From contig NZ_JAGPXL010000016.1 in assembly GCF_018070565.1 (NCBI RefSeq), forward strand, positions 1 to 64,000: a stretch of DNA of 64,000 nt. Reading direction: 5' to 3'. The DNA comes from Streptomyces sp. B93 (GTDB lineage Bacteria > Actinomycetota > Actinomycetes > Streptomycetales > Streptomycetaceae). Shown here one piece after another: positions 42,344 to 51,136 of this stretch (positions are counted from its first letter, which is position 1; each line of letters starts with the position of its first letter). A program made the translations under genes and the position numbers. Below the pieces are notes generated by a model. It did not search any database. It saw nothing but the letters and a program-made list of their open reading frames with translations, and was not told the origin of the DNA.

Positions 42344-43324
42344 TCAGGACGTGACCAGCAGGACCTTGCCCACGTGACCGCTCTCCTCCAGCAGCCGGTG
42401 CGCCTCGGACGCCTGCGGCATCGGCAGCTCACGGTCGACGACCGGCCGCACATGACCGCCGGACAGCAGCGGCCACACATGCTCCCGTACGGCCGCGACG
42501 ATCGCCGCCTTCTCGCTCAGCGGGCGCGCCCGCAGCGAGGTCGCGCTGATCGCGGCGCGCTTGGCGAGCAGCGCGCCGATGTTCAGCTCGCCCTTGACCC
42601 CGCCCTGCATCCCGATGATCGCCAGCCGTCCGTTCACGGCCAGCGCCCTGACGTTGCGGTCCAGGTACTTGGCACCCATGTTGTCGAGGATCACGTCGGC
42701 GCCCGCGCCGCCGGTGGCCTCCCTGATCTCGGCGACGAAGTCCTGCTCCCGGTAGTTGATCAGGATGTCGGCGCCCAGCTCGGCGCAGCGCTCCAGCTTC
42801 TCCTCGCTGCCCGCGGTGACGGCGACCTTGGCACCGACGGCCTTGGCGAGCTGGATGGCCATGGTGCCGATGCCGCTGGAGCCGCCGTGCACGAGGAGGG
42901 TCTCGCCAGGGCGCAGATGGGCGACCATGAAGACGTTCGACCAGACCGTGCAGGTCACCTCGGGCAGCGCGGCGGCCTCGACCAGGCCGACGCCCTCGGG
43001 CAGCGGCAGCAGCTGGCCGGCGGGGACGGCGACCCGCTCGGCGTAGCCGCCGCCGGACAGCAGGGCGCACACCTCGTCGCCGACCGACCAGCCGCCGACG
43101 CCGGGTCCGACCGCGGCGATCCGGCCGGAGCACTCCAGGCCGGGGTAGCGGGATGCGCCGGGCGGGGGGTCGTAGAAGCCCTGGCGTTGCAGCAGGTCGG
43201 CGCGGTTGACGGCGCTGGCCGCCACCTCGACCAGGACCTCGCCCTCGCCGGGCACCGGGTCGGGGACCTCGTCCCACACCAGCGCCTCGGGCCCTCCAGG
43301 TTCGGGAATCGTGATCGCATGCAT
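42344..43324 (-). CDS. NAD(P)H quinone oxidoreductase (zeta-crystallin/MDR family)
   Basis: The 326-residue protein is a zinc-free medium-chain dehydrogenase: GRIAAVGPGVGGWSVGDEVCALL, LVHGGSSGIGTMAIQLAKAVGAKV (nucleotide-binding Rossmann site), and VTAGSEEKLERCAELGADILINYREQ. It should reduce quinones or enones with NADPH, as QOR does. The start is ATG at 43324 (MHAITIPEPGG); the GAGGAG upstream is 13 bases away, somewhat far. The gene is convergent with the repeat membrane protein gene, six bases apart. Confidence 0.92.
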   Translation of the reverse strand: MHAITIPEPGGPEALVWDEVPDPVPGEGEVLVEVAASAVNRADLLQRQGFYDPPPGASRYPGLECSGRIAAVGPGVGGWSVGDEVCALLSGGGYAERVAVPAGQLLPLPEGVGLVEAAALPEVTCTVWSNVFMVAHLRPGETLLVHGGSSGIGTMAIQLAKAVGAKVAVTAGSEEKLERCAELGADILINYREQDFVAEIREATGGAGADVILDNMGAKYLDRNVRALAVNGRLAIIGMQGGVKGELNIGALLAKRAAISATSLRARPLSEKAAIVAAVREHVWPLLSGGHVRPVVDRELPMPQASEAHRLLEESGHVGKVLLVTS

Positions 43325-43495
43325 ACGGGGGACGCTACTCCTCGGTCCTGCGGCCGATCCGTTTCCGCCTCCGGACGGAGTCAGGGGTGCGTCGTCGGTC
43401 GGATCCGCAGGAAATTCCGGTGCGGGACCGATGAGTTTGCGGGACGGTAAAGGTCTCCCCATGCGTAGCCCATGTACGCGGAAGGACACCCCACC

Positions 43496-44512
43496 ATGAG
43501 CGAGCGAAGTCCAGGCCTGGCCATCGAGACCGCGGGCCTGGTGAAGACGTTCGGTGAGACCAGGGCCGTCGACGGCGTCGACCTCGCCGTGCCGACGGGC
43601 ACGGTCTACGGCGTCCTCGGCCCCAACGGCGCCGGAAAGACCACCACCGTCAAGATGCTCGCCACCCTGCTGCGGCCGGACGGCGGCGAGGCCCGTGTCT
43701 TCGGCCACGACGTCGTGCGCGAGGCCGACGAGGTGCGCGGCCGGGTCAGCCTCACCGGGCAGTACGCGTCCGTCGACGAGGACCTGACCGGCAGCGAGAA
43801 CCTGGTCCTGCTGGGCCGCCTCCTCGGGCACGGCAAGCGGGCCGCACGCGAGCGCGGCGACCAGCTGCTGGCGGCGTTCGGACTGACCGAGGCGGCCGGG
43901 AAGCAGGTCAAGCACTACTCCGGCGGTATGCGGCGCCGTATCGACATCGCCGCGTCCATCCTCAACACCCCCGATCTGCTGTTCCTGGACGAGCCGACCA
44001 CCGGTCTCGACCCGCGCAGCCGCAACCAGGTGTGGGACATCGTGCGCGCGGTCGTCTCCCAGGGCACCACCGTGCTGCTGACCACGCAGTACCTCGACGA
44101 GGCCGACCAGCTGGCGTCCCGGATCGCGGTCATCGACCGCGGCAAGGTGATCGCCGAGGGCACCAAGGGCGAGCTGAAGGCGTCCGTGGGCGCCGGGTCC
44201 GTCCATCTGCGGCTGCGGGACCCGGCGCAGCGCCCGCAGGCCGAGCAGGTCCTGCGGCTGGCGCTGGACGCCGATGTGCAGCTGGAGCCCGATCCCGTGG
44301 CGCTGACGGCCCGGGTGGGCGCCGGGGCTTCGAACGGCCAGGGCGCGGCCGAGCAGGCGGCGCGGGCGCTGGCGGAACTGGCCCGCGGCGGCGTCGTCGT
44401 GGACAACTTCTCGCTGGGTCAGCCCAGTCTGGACGAGGTGTTCCTCGCCCTCACCGGCCATGACACGCATGCCGGTTCCCCCGACGGCACCGAGAGCGAG
44501 GCGGCGGCATGA
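43496..44512 (+). CDS. ABC transporter ATP-binding protein (DrrA-like)
   Basis: The 338-residue ATPase has Walker A GPNGAGKTTT (about residues 43-52), Q-loop TGQYASVDEDLTG, signature YSGGMRRRIDIA and Walker B LLFLDEPTTGLDPRSRNQVW, plus a C-terminal DUF4162-like domain (FSLGQPSLDEVFLALTG). This subtype drives efflux of daunorubicin-like compounds. AAGGA lies ten bases before the ATG. The gene overlaps the permease gene by four bases (ATGA). Confidence 0.94.
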   Translation: MSERSPGLAIETAGLVKTFGETRAVDGVDLAVPTGTVYGVLGPNGAGKTTTVKMLATLLRPDGGEARVFGHDVVREADEVRGRVSLTGQYASVDEDLTGSENLVLLGRLLGHGKRAARERGDQLLAAFGLTEAAGKQVKHYSGGMRRRIDIAASILNTPDLLFLDEPTTGLDPRSRNQVWDIVRAVVSQGTTVLLTTQYLDEADQLASRIAVIDRGKVIAEGTKGELKASVGAGSVHLRLRDPAQRPQAEQVLRLALDADVQLEPDPVALTARVGAGASNGQGAAEQAARALAELARGGVVVDNFSLGQPSLDEVFLALTGHDTHAGSPDGTESEAAA

Positions 44513-45357
44513 GCACCGCGACCACCACCGAGACCAAGGAACTCGCCCCCGTCAGCGCCGAGTCGCTCGCCGCGCTGCTGGTCGCCAGGGAGCGTCCGCC
44601 GCGGCCGAGCGCCTGGTCGGCCTCGCTGACCTTCGGCTGGCGGGCGATCCTGAAGATCAAGCACGTACCCGAGCAGCTCTTCGACGTCACCGCCTTCCCG
44701 ATCATGATGGTGCTGATGTACACGTACCTGTTCGGCGGGGCGCTGGCCGGTTCGCCGAAGGAGTACATCCAGTTCCTGCTGCCCGGCATCCTGGTGATGT
44801 CGGTCGTGATGATCACGATGTACACCGGGGTCTCGGTCAACACGGACATCGAGAAGGGCGTCTTCGACCGGTTCCGCACCCTGCCGATCTGGCGGCCGTC
44901 GGTGATGGTCGGCTATCTCCTCGGCGACGCCCTGCGCTACACGATCGCGTCCGTGGTGATGCTGACGGTCGGCATGATCCTCGGCTACCGGCCGGACGGC
45001 GGCGTCGGCGGTGTGCTCGTCGGGATCGCGCTGCTGGTGCTGTTCTCCTTCGCGTTCTCCTGGATCTGGACGATGTTCGGGCTGCTGCTGCGCACCGAGA
45101 AGTCGGTGATGGGCGTCAGCATGATGGTGATCTTCCCGCTCACCTTCCTGTCCAACGTCTTCGTCGACCCGCACACCATGCCGGGCTGGCTCCAGGCCTT
45201 CGTCAACAACAGCCCGATCACGCATCTGGCGTCGGCGGTGCGCGGACTGATGGCGGGCGACTGGCCCGCCGCCGAGATCGCCTGGTCGCTCGGGTGGGCC
45301 GCGCTGTTCGTCCTGGTCTTCGGACCGGTCACGATGCGGCTGTACAACCGCAAGTAG
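44509..45357 (+). CDS. ABC-2 type permease (DrrB-like)
   Basis: The 282-residue protein is the membrane partner of the DrrA-like ATPase, with six helices, for example IMMVLMYTYLFGGALAG, FLLPGILVMSVVMITMYTG and AWSLGWAALFVLVFGPVTM, and the ABC-2 signature around FPLTFLSNVFVDPHTMPGWLQAF. Together the pair should export a hydrophobic compound. The two genes form a compact operon; no resistance or biosynthesis gene is adjacent. Confidence 0.93.
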   Translation: MSTATTTETKELAPVSAESLAALLVARERPPRPSAWSASLTFGWRAILKIKHVPEQLFDVTAFPIMMVLMYTYLFGGALAGSPKEYIQFLLPGILVMSVVMITMYTGVSVNTDIEKGVFDRFRTLPIWRPSVMVGYLLGDALRYTIASVVMLTVGMILGYRPDGGVGGVLVGIALLVLFSFAFSWIWTMFGLLLRTEKSVMGVSMMVIFPLTFLSNVFVDPHTMPGWLQAFVNNSPITHLASAVRGLMAGDWPAAEIAWSLGWAALFVLVFGPVTMRLYNRK

Positions 45358-45372
45358 GCCTCTGCCACCCCG

Positions 45373-46035
45373 TCAGTCGCGCGGCCCGCGCCGGTTCTTC
45401 TCCGGCGTGGTCCGTACGACGGTGATCAGCCGGTCGGTCAGCTCCAGCCGCCCGATGGCCGGATCGTCGTAGCCGAGGACCCGGTGCCCGCGGACGACGC
45501 TCACCACCATGTCGTCCGTCTCGCGCGGGCTCAGCCCCACCTCCGCCCGGGTCACCGGCCGCTCCACCATCTCCAGTCCGGTGCCGCGCCGGATCAGGTC
45601 CTCCATCACCAGACCGGCCGCCGGGCTGAGCACGGACAGTCCCAGCAGCCGCCCCGCCGCACCCGAGCTGGTGACCACCTCGTCCGCGCCGGACTGCTTC
45701 AGCAGCGGCGCGTTCTCCTCCTCCCGCACCGCGGCCACGATCTTCGCTCCCTGGTTGATCTGCCGGGCCGTCAGCGCCACCAGTACGGCGGTGTCGTCCC
45801 GGCCCGTCGAGATCACGATCCGCCCGGCCCGCTGCACCTCGGCCCGCCGCAGGACATCGCTGCGCGTGCCGTCGCCGACCACGCCCGAGTAGCCCTCGCC
45901 GATGGCCGCGTCGATGACCTTGGCCGAGGTGTCGACGACGGCGACCTGGTCCTTCCTCAGCCCGGCCGCGCAGACGGCGTGGATCGTGGCCCGCCCCTTC
46001 GTGCCGAAGCCGATGACAACGGTGTGGTCGCGCAC
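45373..46035 (-). CDS. Stand-alone RCK (TrkA-N/TrkA-C) protein without ion pore
   Basis: Starting at GTG 46035 (GGAG seven bases upstream) the 220-residue protein begins VRDHTVVIGFGTKGR, a nucleotide-binding Rossmann motif, and continues through the RCK dimerisation and TrkA-C regions (ALTARQINQGAKIVAAVREEENAPLLKQSGADEVV, GYDDPAIGRLELTD). It is clearly paralogous to the cytoplasmic half of the potassium channel encoded divergently 122 bp away. It could be a regulatory subunit of that channel. The longer frame to 46230 has no ribosome site. Confidence 0.85.
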   Translation of the reverse strand: MRDHTVVIGFGTKGRATIHAVCAAGLRKDQVAVVDTSAKVIDAAIGEGYSGVVGDGTRSDVLRRAEVQRAGRIVISTGRDDTAVLVALTARQINQGAKIVAAVREEENAPLLKQSGADEVVTSSGAAGRLLGLSVLSPAAGLVMEDLIRRGTGLEMVERPVTRAEVGLSPRETDDMVVSVVRGHRVLGYDDPAIGRLELTDRLITVVRTTPEKNRRGPRD

Positions 46036-46157
46036 GTGAGTTCTCCAGTGGGGTCGGGCGGGCAGGTGACGGACGGGTGACCCGGTGAGCGTGACCGCGA
46101 GCGGTCGGAGACCATGGTGCCCACTGTCCGGATCAGCAGGACCACAGGGGGCCCGCG

Positions 46158-47285
46158 TTGCCAGGAGACGAGCAATCACCTTCCCGGTCGGGGCGATTGT
46201 CCCTCTTCCGATCACTCTGGACCCGCTCACAGCGGGAGGCCCGGGACGACGCCGAGGCGGGCCGCTCCATCAACATGCCCACCCAGACCGTCCTGCCACC
46301 GCTCCAACAGGTGCTGCGGCGGCTGGCCATGGCCCTGCTGGTCCTGGTGACCACCACCCTGATCGTCTACTTCGACCGTGAGGGTTACAACGACAACCTC
46401 GACGGTTCCATCGACCTGCTCGACGCCGCCTACTACGCCACCGTCACACTCTCCACCACCGGCTACGGCGACATCACCCCGGCCAGTGACGCGGCCCGGG
46501 TCACCAACATCTTCGTCATCACCCCCCTGCGCGTGATGTTCCTGATCATCCTGGTCGGCACCACGCTGGAGGTGCTCACCGAACGCACCCGGCAGCAGGT
46601 CCGCATCCACCGGTGGCGGCACCGCACCCGCGACCATGTGGTGGTCATCGGCTACGGCACCAAGGGGCGGCACGCCGTACGGACTCTGCTCGCCCAGGGC
46701 ATCCCCCGGGACCGGATCGTCGTCGTGGACGCACTGGGCAAGAACGCCGAGTCGGCCGGCGATGACGGTCTGGTCGCGGTGACCGGTGACGCCACCCGGT
46801 CCGAGACCCTGCTCAAGGCTGAGGTACAGCGCGCAGCGCAGGTCATCGTCGCCCCCCAGCGCGACGAGGCGGCCACGCTCATCACCCTGACCGCCCGCCA
46901 GCTCAACCGGCGCGCCACGATCGTCGCGGCCGTCCGCGAGGACGAGAACGTCCCGCTGCTGCGCCAGAGCGGCGCGGACACCGTGGTGACCAGCTCCAGC
47001 TCCGCCGGTCGGCTCCTGGGAATGTCCCTGGTCAGCCCGCCCGTGGCCCGGACGCTGGAGGATCTGATGACGATCGGCAGCGGCCTGGACCTCATCGAGC
47101 GGCCGGTGGCCCCCGGTGAGGTGGGACGACCGCCCCATGAGAGCACCGAGCTGGTCCTGGCCGTGGTGCGCGACAAGACCGTCCTGGACTTCACCGACCC
47201 CCGGCTGACGGAGCTACGGAAGGGGGACCAGGTGGTCACCATCGCACGGGCGGCTGTTTCACGTGAAACACACGCTGATTCCTGA
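46158..47285 (+). CDS. RCK-domain potassium channel
   Basis: The 375-residue protein is a two-helix potassium channel. TM1 is LAMALLVLVTTTLIVYF, the pore helix and selectivity filter read TLSTTGYGDITPA (about residues 95-107), and TM2 is VFVITPLRVMFLIILVG. A C-terminal RCK domain (HVVVIGYGTKGRHAV, GDATRSETLLKAEVQRAAQVIVA) follows. The TTG at 46158 has AGGGGG six bases upstream; the ATG at 46275 is the alternative. A parS site sits in its last codons and the stop overlaps the moeA stop by 27 bp tail-to-tail. Confidence 0.9.
   Translation: MPGDEQSPSRSGRLSLFRSLWTRSQREARDDAEAGRSINMPTQTVLPPLQQVLRRLAMALLVLVTTTLIVYFDREGYNDNLDGSIDLLDAAYYATVTLSTTGYGDITPASDAARVTNIFVITPLRVMFLIILVGTTLEVLTERTRQQVRIHRWRHRTRDHVVVIGYGTKGRHAVRTLLAQGIPRDRIVVVDALGKNAESAGDDGLVAVTGDATRSETLLKAEVQRAAQVIVAPQRDEAATLITLTARQLNRRATIVAAVREDENVPLLRQSGADTVVTSSSSAGRLLGMSLVSPPVARTLEDLMTIGSGLDLIERPVAPGEVGRPPHESTELVLAVVRDKTVLDFTDPRLTELRKGDQVVTIARAAVSRETHADS
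47255..47270. other. parS centromere site (ParB binding), intragenic copy
   Basis: A second perfect tgtttcacgtgaaaca. It encodes part of the C-terminal VSRET of the potassium channel and contains the TGA stop of moeA (47259-47261, minus strand). The site is 34 kb from the first copy. Confidence 0.93.
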
Positions 47286-48641
47286 AGCCGCCCAGGGCAG
47301 ATCGAGGATCTCCGTCTCCTGACCCATCCGGGCCCCACCGGGCGCTACGACCGCCAGCGCGTCGGCCGCCGCGACACCGCGCAGCATCGCCGGGCCGTTG
47401 TAGTGCAGCGGCGCGGCCCGGTCGCCCCGCAGCGCCACGGGCACCAGCCGGGTGTCGTACGGATGCCCCTGCACCGCCTCCGCCAGCGGCAGCGCATACG
47501 GCTCCGGCGCCGGGCGGGCGGAGAGGGTCCGCAGCAGCGGCTCGGCGAGCGTGAGCAGACCGGAGACCGCGGCGAGCGGGTTGCCGGGGAGCCCGACGAG
47601 GTGCTGGTCCTCCTTGGTGCGGGCCAGCAGCATCGGGTGTCCGGGGCGCACCTTGACGCCGTTCACCAGCAGCTCGGCACCGACGCGGCGCAGGGTGGGG
47701 TGGACATGGTCCACCGGCCCCGCGGCGGTGCCGCCGGTGGTGACGATCAGATCGGCGGTGCTGTCCCTGACCGCGCGGTACAGCACCTCGGCGTCGTCGC
47801 CGAGTCGGCGCACGGCGGTGATCTCGGCGCCGAGCGCGCGCAGCCAGGGCGGCAGCAGCGGGCCGAGCGCGTCCCTGATCAGGCCGTCGTGCGGGAGTCC
47901 CTCGGTGAGCAGTTCATCGCCCAGGACGAAGACCTCGGCGGTGGGGCGGGGGACCGCGGTGAGGGTGTCGTACCCGGCGGCGGCCGCGAGACCGAGCACG
48001 GCCGGGGTCACCAGGGCGCCGACCGGCAGCAGTTGGTCGCCGCTGCGGCACTCCTGGCCGCGTGGGCGGATGTCCTGGCCGTGGCCGACCGGGCCGTGGG
48101 TGCCGTGCAGCCGGCCTTTCTCGTCGGTGCGGCCGTGCTCACTGCGGAGCACGGCGGTGGTCCCGGCGGGGATACGGGCGCCGGTCGCGATCCGGACGGC
48201 CTCGCCGTCACCGAGCGGCGCGGGTTCGGCGTGCCCGGCGAGGACGCCTTCGTCCCGGACGTCCCAGGGGCCGGGCCCGGCGACCGCCCAGCCGTCCATC
48301 GCCGAGCTGTCGAAGGACGGCAGGTCGGTGAGGGCGGTCAGGGGAGCGGCCAGGGTGAGGCCGAGCGCGGAGTCCAGGGTCACCGAGACCAGCTCCCGGC
48401 GGGCACCGGCGCGGCGCCCGGCCCGCTCGGCGATCGCCCGCGCGTCGGGCCAGGGGGTGGCTCTGTGGTGGGTGTCGTGTGCTGTGCGGGTCGCCTGTGA
48501 CTCCGGTGATCCATGGGGCGCCTGGGGCCGCTGGGACGACGGCTGTCCATGCGGGGGGTCCGGGTGCTTGACCAGGGCGAGCGCCTCCTCGACGTCGAGG
48601 TCGTCGGCGTCCTGCTCGGTCCGGGTGCCGGGGGCGGTCAT
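47259..48641 (-). CDS. moeA: Molybdopterin molybdotransferase
   Basis: The 460-residue enzyme inserts molybdenum into molybdopterin. It has a roughly 45-residue Pro-rich N-terminal insertion, then the MoeA core: PSFDSSAMDGWAV (near 110), GDELLTEGLPHDG, and LIVTTGGTAAGPVDHVH (the MPT/Mo-binding motif with Asp), NGVKVRPGHPM and LPGNPLAAVSG. A C-terminal beta domain follows. It starts four bases inside the mobA-like gene and its stop lies in a parS site. Molybdenum is needed for nitrate reductase and formate dehydrogenase. Confidence 0.94.
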   Translation of the reverse strand: MTAPGTRTEQDADDLDVEEALALVKHPDPPHGQPSSQRPQAPHGSPESQATRTAHDTHHRATPWPDARAIAERAGRRAGARRELVSVTLDSALGLTLAAPLTALTDLPSFDSSAMDGWAVAGPGPWDVRDEGVLAGHAEPAPLGDGEAVRIATGARIPAGTTAVLRSEHGRTDEKGRLHGTHGPVGHGQDIRPRGQECRSGDQLLPVGALVTPAVLGLAAAAGYDTLTAVPRPTAEVFVLGDELLTEGLPHDGLIRDALGPLLPPWLRALGAEITAVRRLGDDAEVLYRAVRDSTADLIVTTGGTAAGPVDHVHPTLRRVGAELLVNGVKVRPGHPMLLARTKEDQHLVGLPGNPLAAVSGLLTLAEPLLRTLSARPAPEPYALPLAEAVQGHPYDTRLVPVALRGDRAAPLHYNGPAMLRGVAAADALAVVAPGGARMGQETEILDLPWAASGISVCFT

Positions 48642-49573
48642 CCGGCGTCCGGGCGGGTGTCCGGAGTGGCGTCCGGGGCCGCGTCCGGCTTCCCGGGAGC
48701 CTTGGTGTCCTCCTCGGACCAGCGCAGGGCCAGGGCCGCGGCCTTGCGGGCGGCCTCGGCGACCTCCTGTGGGCCGCCCTTGGCCTGCGCGGCCGCGTAG
48801 CCGACCAGGAACGTGGTCAGGGGCGCCGCGGGCCGGGCCACGTTGTGCGCGGCGTCCCGGGCCAGGTCGAGCAGGACGCCGGTGTCGACGTCGAGTTCGA
48901 TGCCCAGCTCGTCCTTGACTGCGGAAATCCATTCATCCAACACGTGCCCATGCTCCCTGATGCGTGCCCTGGCGATGGCGATGTCGTCCCAGGTGTCGCA
49001 GTCGAAGGCCGCGACGGGGTCCGGGACCCGGGTGAGGTGGAGACCGGCGGTCAGCAGCCGCAGCGGCAGCCCGGTCAGGCCGCCCCGCTCCTCGGTGACC
49101 GAGGCCAGCCCCCGGCGCAGCGCCGCGGCCCGGTACACGGCCACCAGCGGTTGTGCCCGGCCTTCGGCATCGATGAGCTGCGCGCCGTCGGCGCCGCCGG
49201 TCCGCAGGGCGTCCCGCAGCCGCCGCACGGTTCCCGTGTCGAGGAACGGCAGGTCGGCCGAGGCGACCAGGACCAGCTCCGCCGTGCTGTGCCGCAGCCC
49301 GGCGCCGAGGGCGGCGAGCGGTCCGCCGCCCGGCGGGTCCTCGCGCGCCCACAGCACGGGCCGGGCGGTCTCCCGGGGCTCGGCGACGACGACCGTGCGC
49401 CGGGCGTCGGCACAGGCCGCCAGCACCCGGTCGAGCAGTGCCCGGCCGCCGACCCGCACTCCGGGCTTGTCCACGCCGCCGAGCCGCCGTGCGCCACCAC
49501 CGGCGAGCACGACGGCGTCGTAGGCCGTCGTGTCCTCGGTGGACCGGCTCGCGGGGGGCTGGTGTTCGGTCAC
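48638..49573 (-). CDS. MobA-like nucleotidyltransferase fused to DUF6457
   Basis: The 311-residue protein begins with a nucleotidyltransferase resembling MobA, which adds GMP to molybdopterin: AVVLAGGGARRLGGVDKP (nucleotide loop, about residues 21-38), and the metal Asp in VLVASADLPFLDTG. From about residue 210 a second domain (VLDEWISAVKDELGIELDVD to TTFLVGYAAAQ) matches the small DUF6457 family found beside Mo-cofactor genes. The start is GTG at 49573. It overlaps moeA by ATGA, so the pair is co-translated for Mo-cofactor synthesis. Confidence 0.9.
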   Translation of the reverse strand: MTEHQPPASRSTEDTTAYDAVVLAGGGARRLGGVDKPGVRVGGRALLDRVLAACADARRTVVVAEPRETARPVLWAREDPPGGGPLAALGAGLRHSTAELVLVASADLPFLDTGTVRRLRDALRTGGADGAQLIDAEGRAQPLVAVYRAAALRRGLASVTEERGGLTGLPLRLLTAGLHLTRVPDPVAAFDCDTWDDIAIARARIREHGHVLDEWISAVKDELGIELDVDTGVLLDLARDAAHNVARPAAPLTTFLVGYAAAQAKGGPQEVAEAARKAAALALRWSEEDTKAPGKPDAAPDATPDTRPDAG

Positions 49574-49669
49574 CCCCCGAGTATGCGGGCCGGGCGGATC
49601 ACAGGGAACGAGGACGGAGGACCTCATCACCAGGGCCATTGGGCCCCTGGGAAACACGGGCCCCGGGGA

Positions 49670-51136
49670 TCACAGGGTGCGCAGGAGCACCGCCGGTTGT
49701 TCCACGCAGTCGGCGACGTAGCGCAGGAAGCCGCCCGCCGTGCCGCCGTCGCAGACCCGGTGGTCGAAGGTGAGCGAGAGCTGTACGACCTGCCGCACCG
49801 CCAGCTCGCCGTCGTGCACCCAGGGCTTGGGGACGATCCGGCCGACGCCGAGCATGGCCGCCTCGGGGTGGTTGATGATCGGCGTGGAGCCGTCGACGCC
49901 GAACACGCCGTAGTTGTTCAGCGTGAAGGTGCCGCCGGTCAGCTCCGCGGGGGTGAGCGTCCCGGCGCGGGCCGCGTCGGTCAGCCTCGCGAACTCGGCG
50001 GTCAGCGACTCCGCGTCGCGGGTGTGCGCGTCCCGGACCACCGGCACGACCAGGCCGCGCTCGGTCTGGGCCGCGAAGCCGAGGTGCACCCGGTCGAGCC
50101 GGACGACCTCCCGGGCCGCCGTGTCGACCGTGGAGTTCAGCTCGGGGAACCGTGCGAGGGCCGCGGTGCAGATCCTGGCCAGCAGCGCGACGAGGCTGAT
50201 CCTCGGCCCGCCGGACGCGTTCATCGCGGTGCGGGCGCGCATCAGCTCCGTGGCGTCGGCGTCCACCCAGCAGGTCGCGTCCGGTATCTCGCGCCTGCTG
50301 CGGGAGAGCTTGTCGGCGACGGCGCCGCGGATGCCCTTGAGCGGGACGCGGGTCTCGCCGGGGGCGGCCGGTGCCTCCGGGGCGGGCGCCTCGCTGCGCG
50401 GCTGTGCGGTCGCCGCCGGGCGGGCCTGTGCCGCGGCCGCCCGCAGCGCGTACTCGACGTCCGCGCGCAGGATCAGCCCGTCGGGCCCGGAGCCGGTCAG
50501 CTCCCGCAGGTCGAGCCCGTTCTCCCGAGCGAGCCGCCGCACGAGGGGCGAGATCACGGGGACGGGGCCCTCACCGCGGTGGCCGTTGGCAGGCCGAGCG
50601 GGGGCGGTGCCGGGAGCTGACGGGGCGTTGCCCGGCGCCGACGGCGGCGAACCGGGGTCCGCCGGGACGGCGTCGGCCGCACCGGACGCGGGACTGGGCG
50701 GCGTAGGGCGGACCCTTCTGCGCCGGGCCGGGGCCGCGCCGGTGCCGTACCCGACGAGGACGTTGCCCGAGCCCTCGCCCTGCTGCCGGGCCGGGGCCGC
50801 CTCCGCGCGGGCGGACCCGTCCGCGACCGCACCGGCACGGGAAGCGGTCCGCGGCTCAGGGGAGCCGGAGGCCGCCGCGCCCACCGCGACCGTCAGCAGC
50901 GGCGCGCCCACGGGCAGCTCGGTGCCCTCCTCGCCGAAGCGGGCGGTGACCACACCGCCGTAGGGGCAGGGCACCTCGACCATCGCCTTGGCCGTCTCGA
51001 CCTCGACGACCGGCTGGTCGACCTCGACCAGGTCCCCGACCTCGACGAGCCAGCGCACGATCTCCGCTTCGGTGAGCCCCTCGCCGAGGTCGGGCAGCCT
51101 GAACTCCAGACTGTGCATCTCAGAAGCACCTGCCAT
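49670..51136 (-). CDS. bkdC: Branched-chain 2-oxo acid dehydrogenase E2, set II
   Basis: The 488-residue E2 has one lipoyl domain (lipoyl Lys50 in VETAKAMVE), a long Ala/Pro linker, a peripheral-subunit-binding domain (ISPLVRRLARENGLDLRELTG) and the acyltransferase domain ending TFDHRVCDGGTAG; the active His and Asp are kept while the neighbouring residues differ from set I. It starts within the E1-beta stop (TGATG). The lipoyl start reads FRLPDLGEGL. It shares the E1-alpha, E1-beta, E2 order with set I. Confidence 0.93.
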   Translation of the reverse strand: MAGASEMHSLEFRLPDLGEGLTEAEIVRWLVEVGDLVEVDQPVVEVETAKAMVEVPCPYGGVVTARFGEEGTELPVGAPLLTVAVGAAASGSPEPRTASRAGAVADGSARAEAAPARQQGEGSGNVLVGYGTGAAPARRRRVRPTPPSPASGAADAVPADPGSPPSAPGNAPSAPGTAPARPANGHRGEGPVPVISPLVRRLARENGLDLRELTGSGPDGLILRADVEYALRAAAAQARPAATAQPRSEAPAPEAPAAPGETRVPLKGIRGAVADKLSRSRREIPDATCWVDADATELMRARTAMNASGGPRISLVALLARICTAALARFPELNSTVDTAAREVVRLDRVHLGFAAQTERGLVVPVVRDAHTRDAESLTAEFARLTDAARAGTLTPAELTGGTFTLNNYGVFGVDGSTPIINHPEAAMLGVGRIVPKPWVHDGELAVRQVVQLSLTFDHRVCDGGTAGGFLRYVADCVEQPAVLLRTL

